DNA from: Prunus persica
Lineage: Eukaryota > Streptophyta > Magnoliopsida > Rosales > Rosaceae
Assembly (NCBI RefSeq): GCF_000346465.2
Contig: NC_034015.1
Location: 9,108,923-9,172,922, forward strand
DNA length: 64,000 bases
Direction of reading: 5' to 3'
Part shown: positions 11,989 through 19,849 of the stretch, piece after piece
Layout of the letters: each line of letters starts with the position of its first letter
Numbering within the stretch: the first letter of the stretch is position 1
The notes under the pieces: model-generated
Seen by the model: only the letters and a program-made list of their open reading frames with translations
Database searches by the model: none
Told to the model about the DNA's origin: nothing
Position numbers and translations under genes: made by a program

Positions 11989-12100
11989 GGGAAATAGCCC
12001 AAAATGCCACCATTTTTATAATTGTAATTGAAAATACCATCCTTTTTTAAAAATTTTGGAACTATGACCTATAAATAGAATTTTATTGTCCCCTTATTGC
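11989..12100 (+). repeat. left TIR of the Pack-MULE, with TATA box
   Basis: Matches the reverse complement of 18336-18447 throughout with scattered differences. Contains CCTATAAATAGA at about 12069, which can serve as a TATA box for rightward transcription into the captured sequence. Confidence 0.93.
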
Positions 12101-12289
12101 ACAGATATCACTTTTGCTGAAATTTTATTGTCTCTGTTTTGCTGAAGTTCTCTCTCGCCTCTGTCTCTTCGCTGCCCTCTGTTTCTCTTCACTCTCCGGT
12201 GGCTTTGCTCCGAATCTGTGGTCCTTCAGCTCTCAGTCTCTCCTCACTCAGCTCCGACTGTCTCTTCTCTCTTCCTCTCCCAGCGACAG
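12101..12289 (+). other. leader-like first exon behind the left TIR
   Basis: A pyrimidine-rich stretch with TCTCTC runs ends in a splice donor CGACAG|GTACTG at 12289/12290, about 210 bp past the TIR TATA box. This looks like a 5' UTR exon, captured or recruited, that could be spliced to the CCT3 exons. The source gene was not recognised. Confidence 0.4.
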
Positions 12290-12354
12290 GTACTGTTCAT
12301 CGGCATTTTCTTACAGTTTAAGGGTTTCTCTCAAGTTGTTTTAGGGTTTATGCA

Positions 12355-12520
12355 TTTCTCTGAAATTGGCTGAGGGGTTTGTTCGAAATTGGTTGAAGGT
12401 TTAGGGGTTTCGCTGAAATTAGTTTAGGGGTTTGTTCGAAATTGGTTGAAGGTTTAGGGGTTTCTCTGAAATTGGTTTAGGGGTTTCATCGAAATTGTTT
12501 TAGGGGTTTGTCTGAAATGA
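12355..12520 (+). repeat. tandem repeat in the Pack-MULE leader intron
   Basis: Repeated units of about 30-55 bp built on GAAATTGGTT and TTTAGGGGTTT, in at least five imperfect copies. The sequence is T/G-rich, as in many first introns. Confidence 0.8.
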
Positions 12521-13928
12521 TCTGAGTATGATGATTCCTTGTTTCAAACAGTGAATGGGTTTGTTCTTTGTGGACTGATGCTTGCACTGCTGTTGTGTTG
12601 CTGTTGCTGTTGCTATTGCTGTCGTATTGTGTTTTTTTGCTAGTGTATTGCTAATGTAGTGATGTTGTGTTGGCATTTTAGTGCAGTTGTATTTTTAGTT
12701 TTAGTATGGTTTTATTATGGTTTTTGTAGCAGTTATTGAATGGTATTTGGTGGCTTAGTATGAGTCTTTATGAGCATTGCATTTAACCTTCTTAGAAGTC
12801 TAATTGGTATCTATTTTGTTTGTTGAAGATGATATCTAAAGTGTAAGACAATTAACCTATGTATGGTGATTTCTTCTCTGTGGATCATTACCAAAAAATA
12901 CTCGCTGATTATATTTTACGTAGAAAATGTGGCCATGAAAAGAATTTGTGGCTAAAACTCCATGATGGAAGCAACCATTTTGAAATATCTTAAGCAAACT
13001 GTTGGTGGCTTGCTAAATTCCTTAATTTTTTTCTCTTTATCTTCCAACGAGGTAGTGACCCTTCACATTACACTCAATTGTGCAAAGGATTTGCATGGTT
13101 GTCTGATGGAATCGAAGAATAATTTACATATAAATAATTTCCTTTGTTATCGTTCGTAGTTTTTCATATATGAAAGAAACTTCTAGATTGATAAAATATC
13201 TCAAGACAGAGTTTGACAAAATCAAGTATTGTATAAATATTTGAACTTGTAAACTCCCAACCATATCATACTTTTTGTTTGAGAATAATGCTTGTTAATT
13301 CAACATATTTTTGTATAACTTTGTTTACTAAGTTTAGGGCTTGCATATTGGATATGGATGAGTTTTGTTTAGAACCATATGTGGTGTAATATGAGTTGTT
13401 TAAAAGTTTGCTGTTTTGTGCTTGATCATTGTGTGCTTAAAAGAAAGCGGGAAATGAGTGAAGATGGGAACCTACCAGCAGCAGCTGTGGTTTAGAGAAA
13501 TGGGGACATTGATTTTGCTATAAGCTAACTGTTTAAGCTTTTGCTTTTGTTGTTTGTGTATGGATACTTAGAGAAGTCTGTTTCTGAGGAGAACTTATAA
13601 TTTTGTAATTGTACATGTCTTACAAACATTTTATACCGTTTTGATGGTTTATTTATGAATTTATCTTTCATTTTTTGTTAAGAAAAAACTGAAGGGATGG
13701 TGCCAATTTCTTTCATTTTCTTACATTTGAAAGGAGGGCCATAGTAGAGTCAGTACTGTGGTTGCCACTAATTCATAGGAAGTAGAAATCTAAATTCTGT
13801 GAATAAACTGGCTGTCACTTCAATTCACATGCTCGTTGACATACTTTAGATTAAGAATTAGTTGTGGTTTCACCTTACATGCATTTTATTGGAGTTTTAT
13901 GGCTACACGTGTTTTTATGGTAAAACAG

Positions 13929-14836
13929 TGGCTGTATGAAGCTGCTGCTATAGCTTTTGAGGCTATACCACGTACTTTGGCTTAGAATTGCGGGGTGAAT
14001 ATGATTAGAACAATGACGGCGCTGCAGGGAAAGGTTTGAATCTGTTTTGTATGGCTTTGTTCAGTTTTTTTATGATTTGTCATTTCTATATACGTTCTGA
14101 TGCATCATTATTATTTTGGTCAGAATATGATGCATCATTTAGATCCTAACCACAATTTTTTTTCCATAGCATGCAAATGGTGAAAAATCATGGATTGGCA
14201 TTGATGGTAACACTGGTGTGATAACTGATGTGAAAGAGAAAAAGATAGGTGGATATCTTTTTGGCTTACTATTGTTGCTCTCTTTTATTTCCTTCGCTAT
14301 CTCAATATTCACATTTGTTGGGTGATTTATATTTGCTGAAAGCTCTGAAATAGGACTTTTAATGTAGTATTGTTCTCAAATGTATCCATTATATGTCCCT
14401 TTATTGATATGGCATAAGTGTCAATCTTCTGGTTTATATTGTCGATTTGCTTCAGTAGTAGTTCTAGTTTAGAGCTTCTCCCAATATATTTCGACAGCAC
14501 TCATGTGAGGGGAAGTGCTGTTGTCGTGGTTATTAAAAAATTTCCCAATAAATTTATTTTGTTGGTAAGGCTGTTCATTTTGAGGATTTATGATGTCAGA
14601 TATGGGATGCCTACAACGTGAAGGGCCAGAGTTTTAAAACGGCCATAGAAGCTGCTTGCCTACTTCTCAGAATCGATGACATTGTGAGTGGGATGAAGAA
14701 GAAGCAGCCTCCTGGTGCCAAAGCTCATTCCAAGCCTCAAGTTGAGACAGAAGGCGATGCAGATAATGAGCAAATAATTCCGGAGTGCTTATGGAGAGCA
14801 CGTGGTTATCTCAGTTTGAATGAAGTTTTGCTTTAA
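13929..14836 (+). pseudogene. captured fragment of CCT3 (TCP-1 gamma chaperonin), 3' end
   Basis: CCT3 is one of eight subunits of the cytosolic TRiC/CCT folding chamber. Three consecutive exons are kept with introns between them, so capture was from DNA rather than mRNA: 13929-14033 (EAAAIAFEAIPRTLA, then NCGVNMIRTMTALQGK), 14170-14248 (HANGE.SWIGIDGNTGVITD) and 14600-14836 (WDAYNVKGQSFKTAIEAA, LLRIDDIVSG, DNEQIIPE). Damage: CAG to TAG at 13983-13985 puts a stop where the family has Gln after RTLA. The junction of exons 2 and 3 no longer keeps frame with the visible sites. The frame runs 13 codons past the normal end. The apical and most ATPase parts are absent, so no chaperonin activity is possible. 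Confidence 0.9.
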
Positions 14837-15317
14837 AGAAGAAAAAAAGGAGCATTATAAGTTTGATGAGGATATTTTTTAGGTTTGTAATGTCACCTTA
14901 ACTTGGTAGTGTGTGTTTTGTCCCTCTTCTTTCTTTCTCAATCGACGAGGTGGAAAGAAGAGAAGTCTTCTTATTGGAGAATGCTAATGTTAGTTTCACA
15001 TGTCATCTGTGTATCGAACACAATTTCTTTGTTCAACTTCGTGGATTGGCACAGTGGAGCTTATTTCTACCATTCTTCTGAATGATTGTTAACAGTCCAA
15101 ACTTAGTTATTGACACAAATATGTACTTTTCTAAAAGTAAGAAAACAAAAAGTTTTTCATGGCCAAGCATCAATTTTAATAAGCCAGTGTGGCACCTAAA
15201 ACACACAACGTACGGCACTGTACACAAACTTGTGGAGGAAAGGATTCATATTGAGCATCTATTTTATCCACTTAGGGAGAGTAAGAATTGATCTTGTCAC
15301 TCCCATATTCGGCCAAT

Positions 15318-15572
15318 ATGCCACGTATTGATTCAAAGCAGAGCTTAAAAATGAAACGAAAGCAGATAAAAAACCCTAGACACGGCCAGCTGATGCAACT
15401 GAAATTGGCAAATAGCAAAGATGACATGAAGTCTGGGACTTCACAAGCGAGGCTGAACGAGGATGAAGCTGTGAGGGTTGCATACAAGCATGGGACGCCT
15501 CTTGAAGGAGGCAAAATTGGTGATTCTGAGCCTGTGGATTTATTTTCCAGTCCTCATCATATTCCAAAGTAG
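15318..15572 (+). CDS. 84-aa ORF of unknown origin in the Pack-MULE
   Basis: ATG at 15318, stop TAG at 15570-15572. The protein has a basic first third (KMKRKQIKNPRHGQ) and an acidic, polar remainder with no motif I recognise. The preceding frame (HKLVEERIHIEHLFYPLRE, about 15220-15280) also reads like protein, so this may be a second captured gene fragment. The ORF ends exactly where the CAATA minisatellite begins. No function can be given and translation is unproven. Confidence 0.3.
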   Translation: MPRIDSKQSLKMKRKQIKNPRHGQLMQLKLANSKDDMKSGTSQARLNEDEAVRVAYKHGTPLEGGKIGDSEPVDLFSSPHHIPK

Positions 15573-15835
15573 GGCAATATGCCTACAATACAAAGGCAAT
15601 ACGAAGGCAATACGAAGGCAATATGACCACAATAAATATACAATACGAAGGCAATAGTAGGGCAATATGGCCACAATAAATATACAATACGAAGGCAATA
15701 GTAGAGCAATATAAGTACAATATAAAGGCAATATTAGGGCAATATACATATAATACATACACATTACAGTATTAAGGGAATACAAACACAATACAAATGC
15801 AATATTAAGTCAATGTACATACAATACATACACAT
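15572..15835 (+). repeat. CAATA-type minisatellite, copy 1
   Basis: Imperfect units of about 9-11 bp such as GGCAATACGAA and GGCAATAT run for about 260 bp. A higher-order unit of about 54 bp (ACCACAATAAATATACAATA block) occurs twice. The same motif returns at 17600-17705. Confidence 0.9.
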
Positions 15836-15971
15836 TACAGACAACATTTCACACATGCGAAAGAAATTGCCTCCCAAACTGAACAATACTATCTATCCCA
15901 CGAAGGGAAAATGAAGGCAACAAAAGATCCATGTACTCGGGTGAGATGAACTGAAGCAGCATTCACCGTTA

Positions 15972-16571
15972 CTACAGGTCCATCAAAAGATCCATGTCTT
16001 TGTCCTTTCTTCTCGCTGCATGCACGAGGCTATGATGAGCCATTCCATCAAAACCCATATTTAGTACCTGCCAGACACCAGCTACATCAATTTCACTCCA
16101 ATTGTGGTCTGGTGAGATGACCGAAGCATAATCTCGGAACATTTCGAAGCCGTTGTTGAAACATTCAACCATTTCATGGTTATATTCTTCAGATTGTGTG
16201 AATGTTTCGAGGGCATTTTTCTTTGTGTCTTCCAATTTCAACTTCAAGGACTCTAACTCTTTGCTCCGACTTTTTGCTTTAAGAGCTTGCTTCACCTCTC
16301 CAGCGTATGCTTTGTTCAACTTGTTGGCCAAGTTTCCCATAACTTGGCCATGAATATCGCACTTACTCTCCCACCAATCCGTTGCCTTTGACATATATTG
16401 GAGGTGGTGCTTGACGGCGGAGATTTTGTCAAGCGGATCATGAGTGTCAGCCTCACTTCCAGATGAAGTGGGATCATGATTGGGAGTCCGAGGTGGAGAT
16501 GGGAATGGCACATGCCAGGGCTGGTCCCCCGGGTAACTCACATGCTCGTTAGGAGGGCGTACATCTGACAT
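15972..16571 (-). CDS. 199-aa ORF, coiled-coil protein of unknown function
   Basis: ATG at 16571 on the minus strand, stop near 15972. An acceptor-like TTGCAG about 40 bp upstream suggests it is a downstream exon of a transcript from the right TIR. Residues 1-45 are Pro-rich (PPNEHVSYPGDQPWHVPFP), residues about 85-125 form a charged helix (KQALKAKSRSKELESLKLKL), and the C-terminus has a conserved-looking FNNGFEMFRDYA followed by an acidic turn. This layout resembles the C-termini of some plant transposon gag-like proteins, but that is an impression and not a family assignment. It may be an accessory ORF of the parent MULE. Confidence 0.4.
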   Translation of the reverse strand: MSDVRPPNEHVSYPGDQPWHVPFPSPPRTPNHDPTSSGSEADTHDPLDKISAVKHHLQYMSKATDWWESKCDIHGQVMGNLANKLNKAYAGEVKQALKAKSRSKELESLKLKLEDTKKNALETFTQSEEYNHEMVECFNNGFEMFRDYASVISPDHNWSEIDVAGVWQVLNMGFDGMAHHSLVHAARRKDKDMDLLMDL

Positions 16572-16901
16572 GTTGAAGTATTACTGGGGACAATTCACAG
16601 CTGTTGCCTGCAACCAAACAAATAGAGGTACATTCAGTCTCCAGTTGTAAACGACTATATGGTTAGGTTGAGTGGAGAATATTTGCCTTTCAGTAAGACT
16701 AATTACCTTTCCCGTTAAGAAGGTGCCTCTGTTGCAGTTCTATATAGGAAGGTTCAGTTATATGTACGAACTTATATGAGGTAAATTGGGTTTTGTGTTG
16801 GTGCATTAAATTGATGGGATTCAAAACTACACCATTAACTCCTTGGCTGTAAGTTACAGCAGTACAACATGACATTAACAACAATAAAATTGTATCTCTA
16901 T

Positions 16902-16982
16902 GTATTTTTGGCAACTGGGCAAAAATAATGTTGACGAGTGGGTTCAGATTCTCCTCCTAAACGTATTTTTGGCAACTGGGCA
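16902..16982. repeat. 20-bp direct repeat pair near the transposase truncation
   Basis: GTATTTTTGGCAACTGGGCA occurs at 16902-16921 and again at 16963-16982, 61 bp apart. The pair lies between the truncated transposase ORF and the 199-aa ORF, where the transposase catalytic region would be expected. Confidence 0.85.
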
Positions 16983-17023
16983 GCTGTGTTCAAGCACCCC
17001 AAATTAGGAGGGGCAGAGTACAC

Positions 17024-17572
17024 TTACACTTCATTTCTTTCAGTACCATTATCACCACCATGCATCTCCTCCACCTCGCTAAAATCAATCATATCCATAA
17101 AATCTGTCCCTACTTCACCTCCCAAATCAGTGACATTTGTATTATTCCAAGTTACTTCATTGCTTTCAACAATGGCAACTGAAGAATGACCCATCCGACT
17201 ACTATCTGTCGTGATATGCATACTATGAACTACATCATTTGTCAGTCCTTTATCTTCTATACTCATGAGTAAGGGAGCTAGTTTTGAAGGTGTTACCTCG
17301 GAATTGTACTTCATAAAAAAATTGACATCATCATCGTCCTCAATCTTTATGCACTTCCACTCATTCGAGGCCACCAAAACTGAGAATTTTAAGCAAACCT
17401 TGTCTTCCCTGCTGTTTGTATTACCAATCTGATGCACACGGTCTAACAGTTCAGCAAAATTGATGGTCCGTGGAACTATTAAGCCTTTTGAGTCACCCCC
17501 TTCGTATTTGCACATCTTCTTCGAGGTGACCCATTTTCCATTGTAGCACACGAGAATAACAATTGTCTCCAT
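17024..17572 (-). CDS. MULE transposase N-terminal fragment (PB1-like domain)
   Basis: Minus-strand ORF starting at MET in METIVILVCYNGKWV (an in-frame ATG also lies at 17587). The first 95 residues match the PB1-like N-terminal domain of plant MuDR-type transposases: YNGKWV, KGLIVPRTINFAELLDRV, then KFSVLVASNEWKCIKIEDD and VNFFMKYN. In full-length proteins a zinc-binding region, the DDE core and a SWIM finger follow over several hundred residues; here the frame ends after about 182 aa with none of them. It lies about 760 bp inside the right TIR, in the expected position and orientation for the element's own transposase gene. A product could at most be a DNA- or protein-binding remnant. Confidence 0.75.
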   Translation of the reverse strand: METIVILVCYNGKWVTSKKMCKYEGGDSKGLIVPRTINFAELLDRVHQIGNTNSREDKVCLKFSVLVASNEWKCIKIEDDDDVNFFMKYNSEVTPSKLAPLLMSIEDKGLTNDVVHSMHITTDSSRMGHSSVAIVESNEVTWNNTNVTDLGGEVGTDFMDMIDFSEVEEMHGGDNGTERNEV

Positions 17573-17599
17573 TTCTGACCATGACAAAACAACATTTCA

Positions 17600-17705
17600 T
17601 TCACACAATATAACCACAATAACCATACAATACAATAGCAATATAACCACAATATAACAGCAATATATAGGCAATATAATGGCAATATAACAGCAATACG
17701 ACTGT
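17600..17705 (+). repeat. CAATA-type minisatellite, copy 2
   Basis: About 100 bp of units like CAATATAACCA, GCAATATA and GGCAATATAA, related to 15572-15835 and in the same strand sense. It abuts the 5' side of the transposase fragment. Together the two arrays bracket the 2 kb block that carries the element's own ORFs. Confidence 0.85.
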
Positions 17706-18089
17706 AAAATAAGAGGAACACATCAGAATCACACTATACAGATCTACTACATCAAATAGAAATTCCCAAGTTTCAAGATTCACATATCCAGACCAATCTA
17801 AATGCAATTGGTACAAACCCAGATGAATGAGCATGAATATTCAACAAAACCTAACCCAAATAAATTAAAGCCAAAACGAATTTAACACAAACCCAAACAA
17901 TCAAACTATAACCCATTTCACATAATACTGATATTAAGAAAATAACCATCAACACTACCTTTTCGAGGTCGGCAATCCAGTAGAGCTTCAAGGTTGCAAG
18001 CAGCTATTCAGAAGACATAGCTAAAGGGAGGGGTTCGCGATTCCAAACAGAGAGCAAGAGATCGAATAGGGGAGAAAGGGACATAACGA

Positions 18090-18300
18090 AGCTAGAGAGA
18101 GACAGCTGCGCTATGAGAAACAGAGCAAAGAGAGAGACAGAGAGTTGTGCTAGAGAGACAGAGAGAGAGCCAAGAGAGAGAGAGCCAAGAGCGAGAGAGC
18201 CAAGATAGAGAGAGCCAAGAGAGACACAGAGAGCTGTGATAGACAGATACCAAAGAGAAAGAGAGCTGTGCCAGAGAGAGAGAGAGAGCTGTGTGAGCTT
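18090..18300. repeat. GA-rich minisatellite beside the right TIR
   Basis: Repeated AGAGAGAGCCAAG units of about 14-20 bp, with variants containing GCTGTG. On the minus strand this is a pyrimidine-rich leader just downstream of the right TIR, mirroring the TC-rich leader at the left TIR. Confidence 0.85.
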
Positions 18301-18335
18301 CTTCTCTCCAAAATTTCTGAACTTGTGAAAAATCA

Positions 18336-18447
18336 GCAATAAGTGGGCAATAATTTTATATTTATAGGTGATAGTTGTACAAAAATTGGGAAGGGATGGT
18401 ATTTTTAATTAAAATTATGAAATGGGTGTCATTTAGGGCTATTTCCC
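18336..18447 (-). repeat. right TIR of the Pack-MULE, with TATA box
   Basis: Inverted partner of 11989-12100. On the minus strand it holds CCTATAAATATAA, facing the transposase fragment. Confidence 0.93.
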
Positions 18448-18456
18448 AAAATTAAA

Positions 18457-18826
18457 AGCTAAAGAAGCAGTCTTGGCAAGAAAATCGAACTCAGAAAATC
18501 GTGGGCTCTCTTTCTCCTCTTAAGAGAAATTGAAAATCTGACCCAAAAAAGAAAGAGAAATTGAAAACAATATATATATATATTATAAAAGATCGCCCCA
18601 ACCGTGGGTCATTACGGTCATTATAATCCTTATAGAGAAGGTAAAACTACCTCGGAAGACTCGAGGTCAATCAAGGGTCAAACTACCCCAACTGGTCAAC
18701 GGGCCCACGACCTCCAAATTCTGATCCAAAGTTTCTATGAGTTCTACAAAGTATAGGACACTTGTCCTGCAAGTTGGTCCAGATCGACGGTCGGATCGCT
18801 CACGATCGCATGATCTGACGGTTATT
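18457..18826. other. intergenic up to the assembly gap, possibly repeat-derived
   Basis: Displaced upstream flank of PTST1, an (AT)n run at about 18572-18585, then less AT-rich sequence with short inverted words (CGATCGCTCACGATCG at about 18793) of a kind seen in plant LTRs. No gene seen and no transposon class assigned. Confidence 0.4.
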
Positions 18827-18926
18827 NNNNNNNNNNNNNNNNNNNNNNNNNNNNNNNNNNNNNNNNNNNNNNNNNNNNNNNNNNNNNNNNNNNNNNNNNN
18901 NNNNNNNNNNNNNNNNNNNNNNNNNN
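18827..18926. other. assembly gap (100 N)
   Basis: Exactly 100 N, a conventional placeholder for unknown length. Any ORF spanning it is meaningless. Confidence 0.99.
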
Positions 18927-18960
18927 CCTTGCGCTCTACCAACTGAGCTAAGCTTGCGCG
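18927..18960 (-). tRNA. partial tRNA-Lys copy cut by the gap
   Basis: On the minus strand the sequence reads through TTAGCTCAGTTGGTAGAGCG and CAAGG, the D-arm and start of the anticodon stem, identical to tRNA-Lys at 19087-19159, before running into N. Its acceptor region differs (GCAAGCT in place of GCCCGTC) with extra bases, so it may be a pseudogene. Its 5' flank is also related to that of the intact copy. Confidence 0.55.
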
Positions 18961-19086
18961 CTTTGTTGTCAACGTTCGTTTTATATTGATAACATAATTT
19001 CTCAAACAGCTTAATGAAGATTTCATCGTGGAGGAACAGGTAGAAAATAGATTATCAGTATAAACGAACATTGAGCAAGCAACAAA

Positions 19087-19159
19087 GCCCGTCTAGCTCA
19101 GTTGGTAGAGCGCAAGGCTCTTAACCTTGTGGTCGTGGGTTCGAGCCCCACGGTGGGCG
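19087..19159 (+). tRNA. tRNA-Lys(CTT)
   Basis: A 73-nt cloverleaf. Acceptor GCCCGTC pairs with the 3' GGTGGGCG side allowing one wobble, the D arm is GCTCAGTTGGTAGAGC, the anticodon loop is CTCTTAA with anticodon CTT, and the T arm is GTGGG-TTCGAGC-CCCAC. Internal promoter boxes A (TAGCTCAGTTGG) and B (GGTTCGAGCCC) are intact, there is no intron, and no encoded CCA, as expected for a nuclear gene. Confidence 0.95.
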
Positions 19160-19849
19160 ACAATGCTTCACATTAATTTTTTCTTTCATCTTTTTAATTC
19201 ACTACTACCGTGTGCTTTGTTTGGTTTGAATGCAAAACAAATAATAAATCCTTTTTGAAAACTTTGTCCCTTTTTCTGGGTTCCAATTCAATCATTCCTT
19301 TTGCTTGCCTTGTAATTTTGTTCTTCCATAAAAATAAAAATCATTGTTCTTTCTTGTGGAGGAGGCAAACTGTTAGCTTCCGTTTGAATGGAGGTATTTG
19401 AAAGAAAGGATTTGGATTTGACAACAAAGCTATAAATTTGTTAAAAGAAATTAGAAATGAAGCAAATAAATGGATATATAATGTATCCTAGATTTGGAAT
19501 CGCTCCATCCAAATGGACTTGTAATGCTAATACATACAAGCTCCCGCCTTTTCTTTCTCTCTGTTCTCCGTTTTCTTTTTTTCAGCAAGATTTTGTAGAT
19601 GATACTTCTTTGTAAATTAATAAACAAAAAATAATTTACAAGTACATAAAAAATTGGATACAAGTTACAACATGCTTTGAATAAAAGAACATAACTTTAA
19701 TTATTTATTTTCCCCTAGCAAGTGTGATGTTTTACAGAAATCTACAACGCCAGGTCTGACATTTCATCGCTTGGGGAGCATAGAGGTAGGACCCCTCATT
19801 TTGTGTTATCATGTTAGTAACTATGAATATCAAAAACCAAGGAATTCCC
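19160..19849. other. intergenic between tRNA-Lys and the CCZ1 3' end
   Basis: AT-rich. The part next to 19850 should be the CCZ1 3' UTR on the minus strand. No other gene seen. Confidence 0.5.

Larger units (their letters stand above)
11989..18447. mobile_element. 6.46 kb Pack-MULE (Mutator-like element with captured CCT3)
   Basis: Terminal inverted repeats 11989-12100 and 18336-18447 begin GGGAAATAGCCC on each strand and remain clearly alignable for 112 bp. Direct 9-bp duplications AAAATTAAA flank both sides (11980-11988 and 18448-18456); a 9-bp duplication is the hallmark of the Mutator superfamily. On the plus strand the element carries a leader-like exon, an intron-containing CCT3 fragment and an 84-aa ORF. 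On the minus strand, starting at the right TIR, it carries a truncated transposase N-terminus and a 199-aa ORF. Both TIRs contain CCTATAAATA facing inward. No MULE DDE core or SWIM zinc finger is present, so it cannot move itself. Confidence 0.93.

Noticed and set aside
12114..12344. 60-76 aa ORFs next to the left TIR as a protein gene
   Set aside because: Low-complexity Ser/Leu-rich translation of a TC-rich leader that ends in a splice donor; no motif supports coding.
15572..15835. CAATA repeat array as a possible CRISPR-like array
   Set aside because: Units are short, imperfect and contiguous without unique spacers, and this is a plant genome.
18004..18339. 111-aa Ser/Leu-rich ORF on the minus strand
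   Set aside because: It is a translation of the GA-rich minisatellite next to the right TIR, better read as an untranslated leader.
18667..19071. ORFs on both strands crossing the N block
   Set aside because: They span 100 unknown bases and overlap the tRNA-Lys copy; the frame has no meaning.
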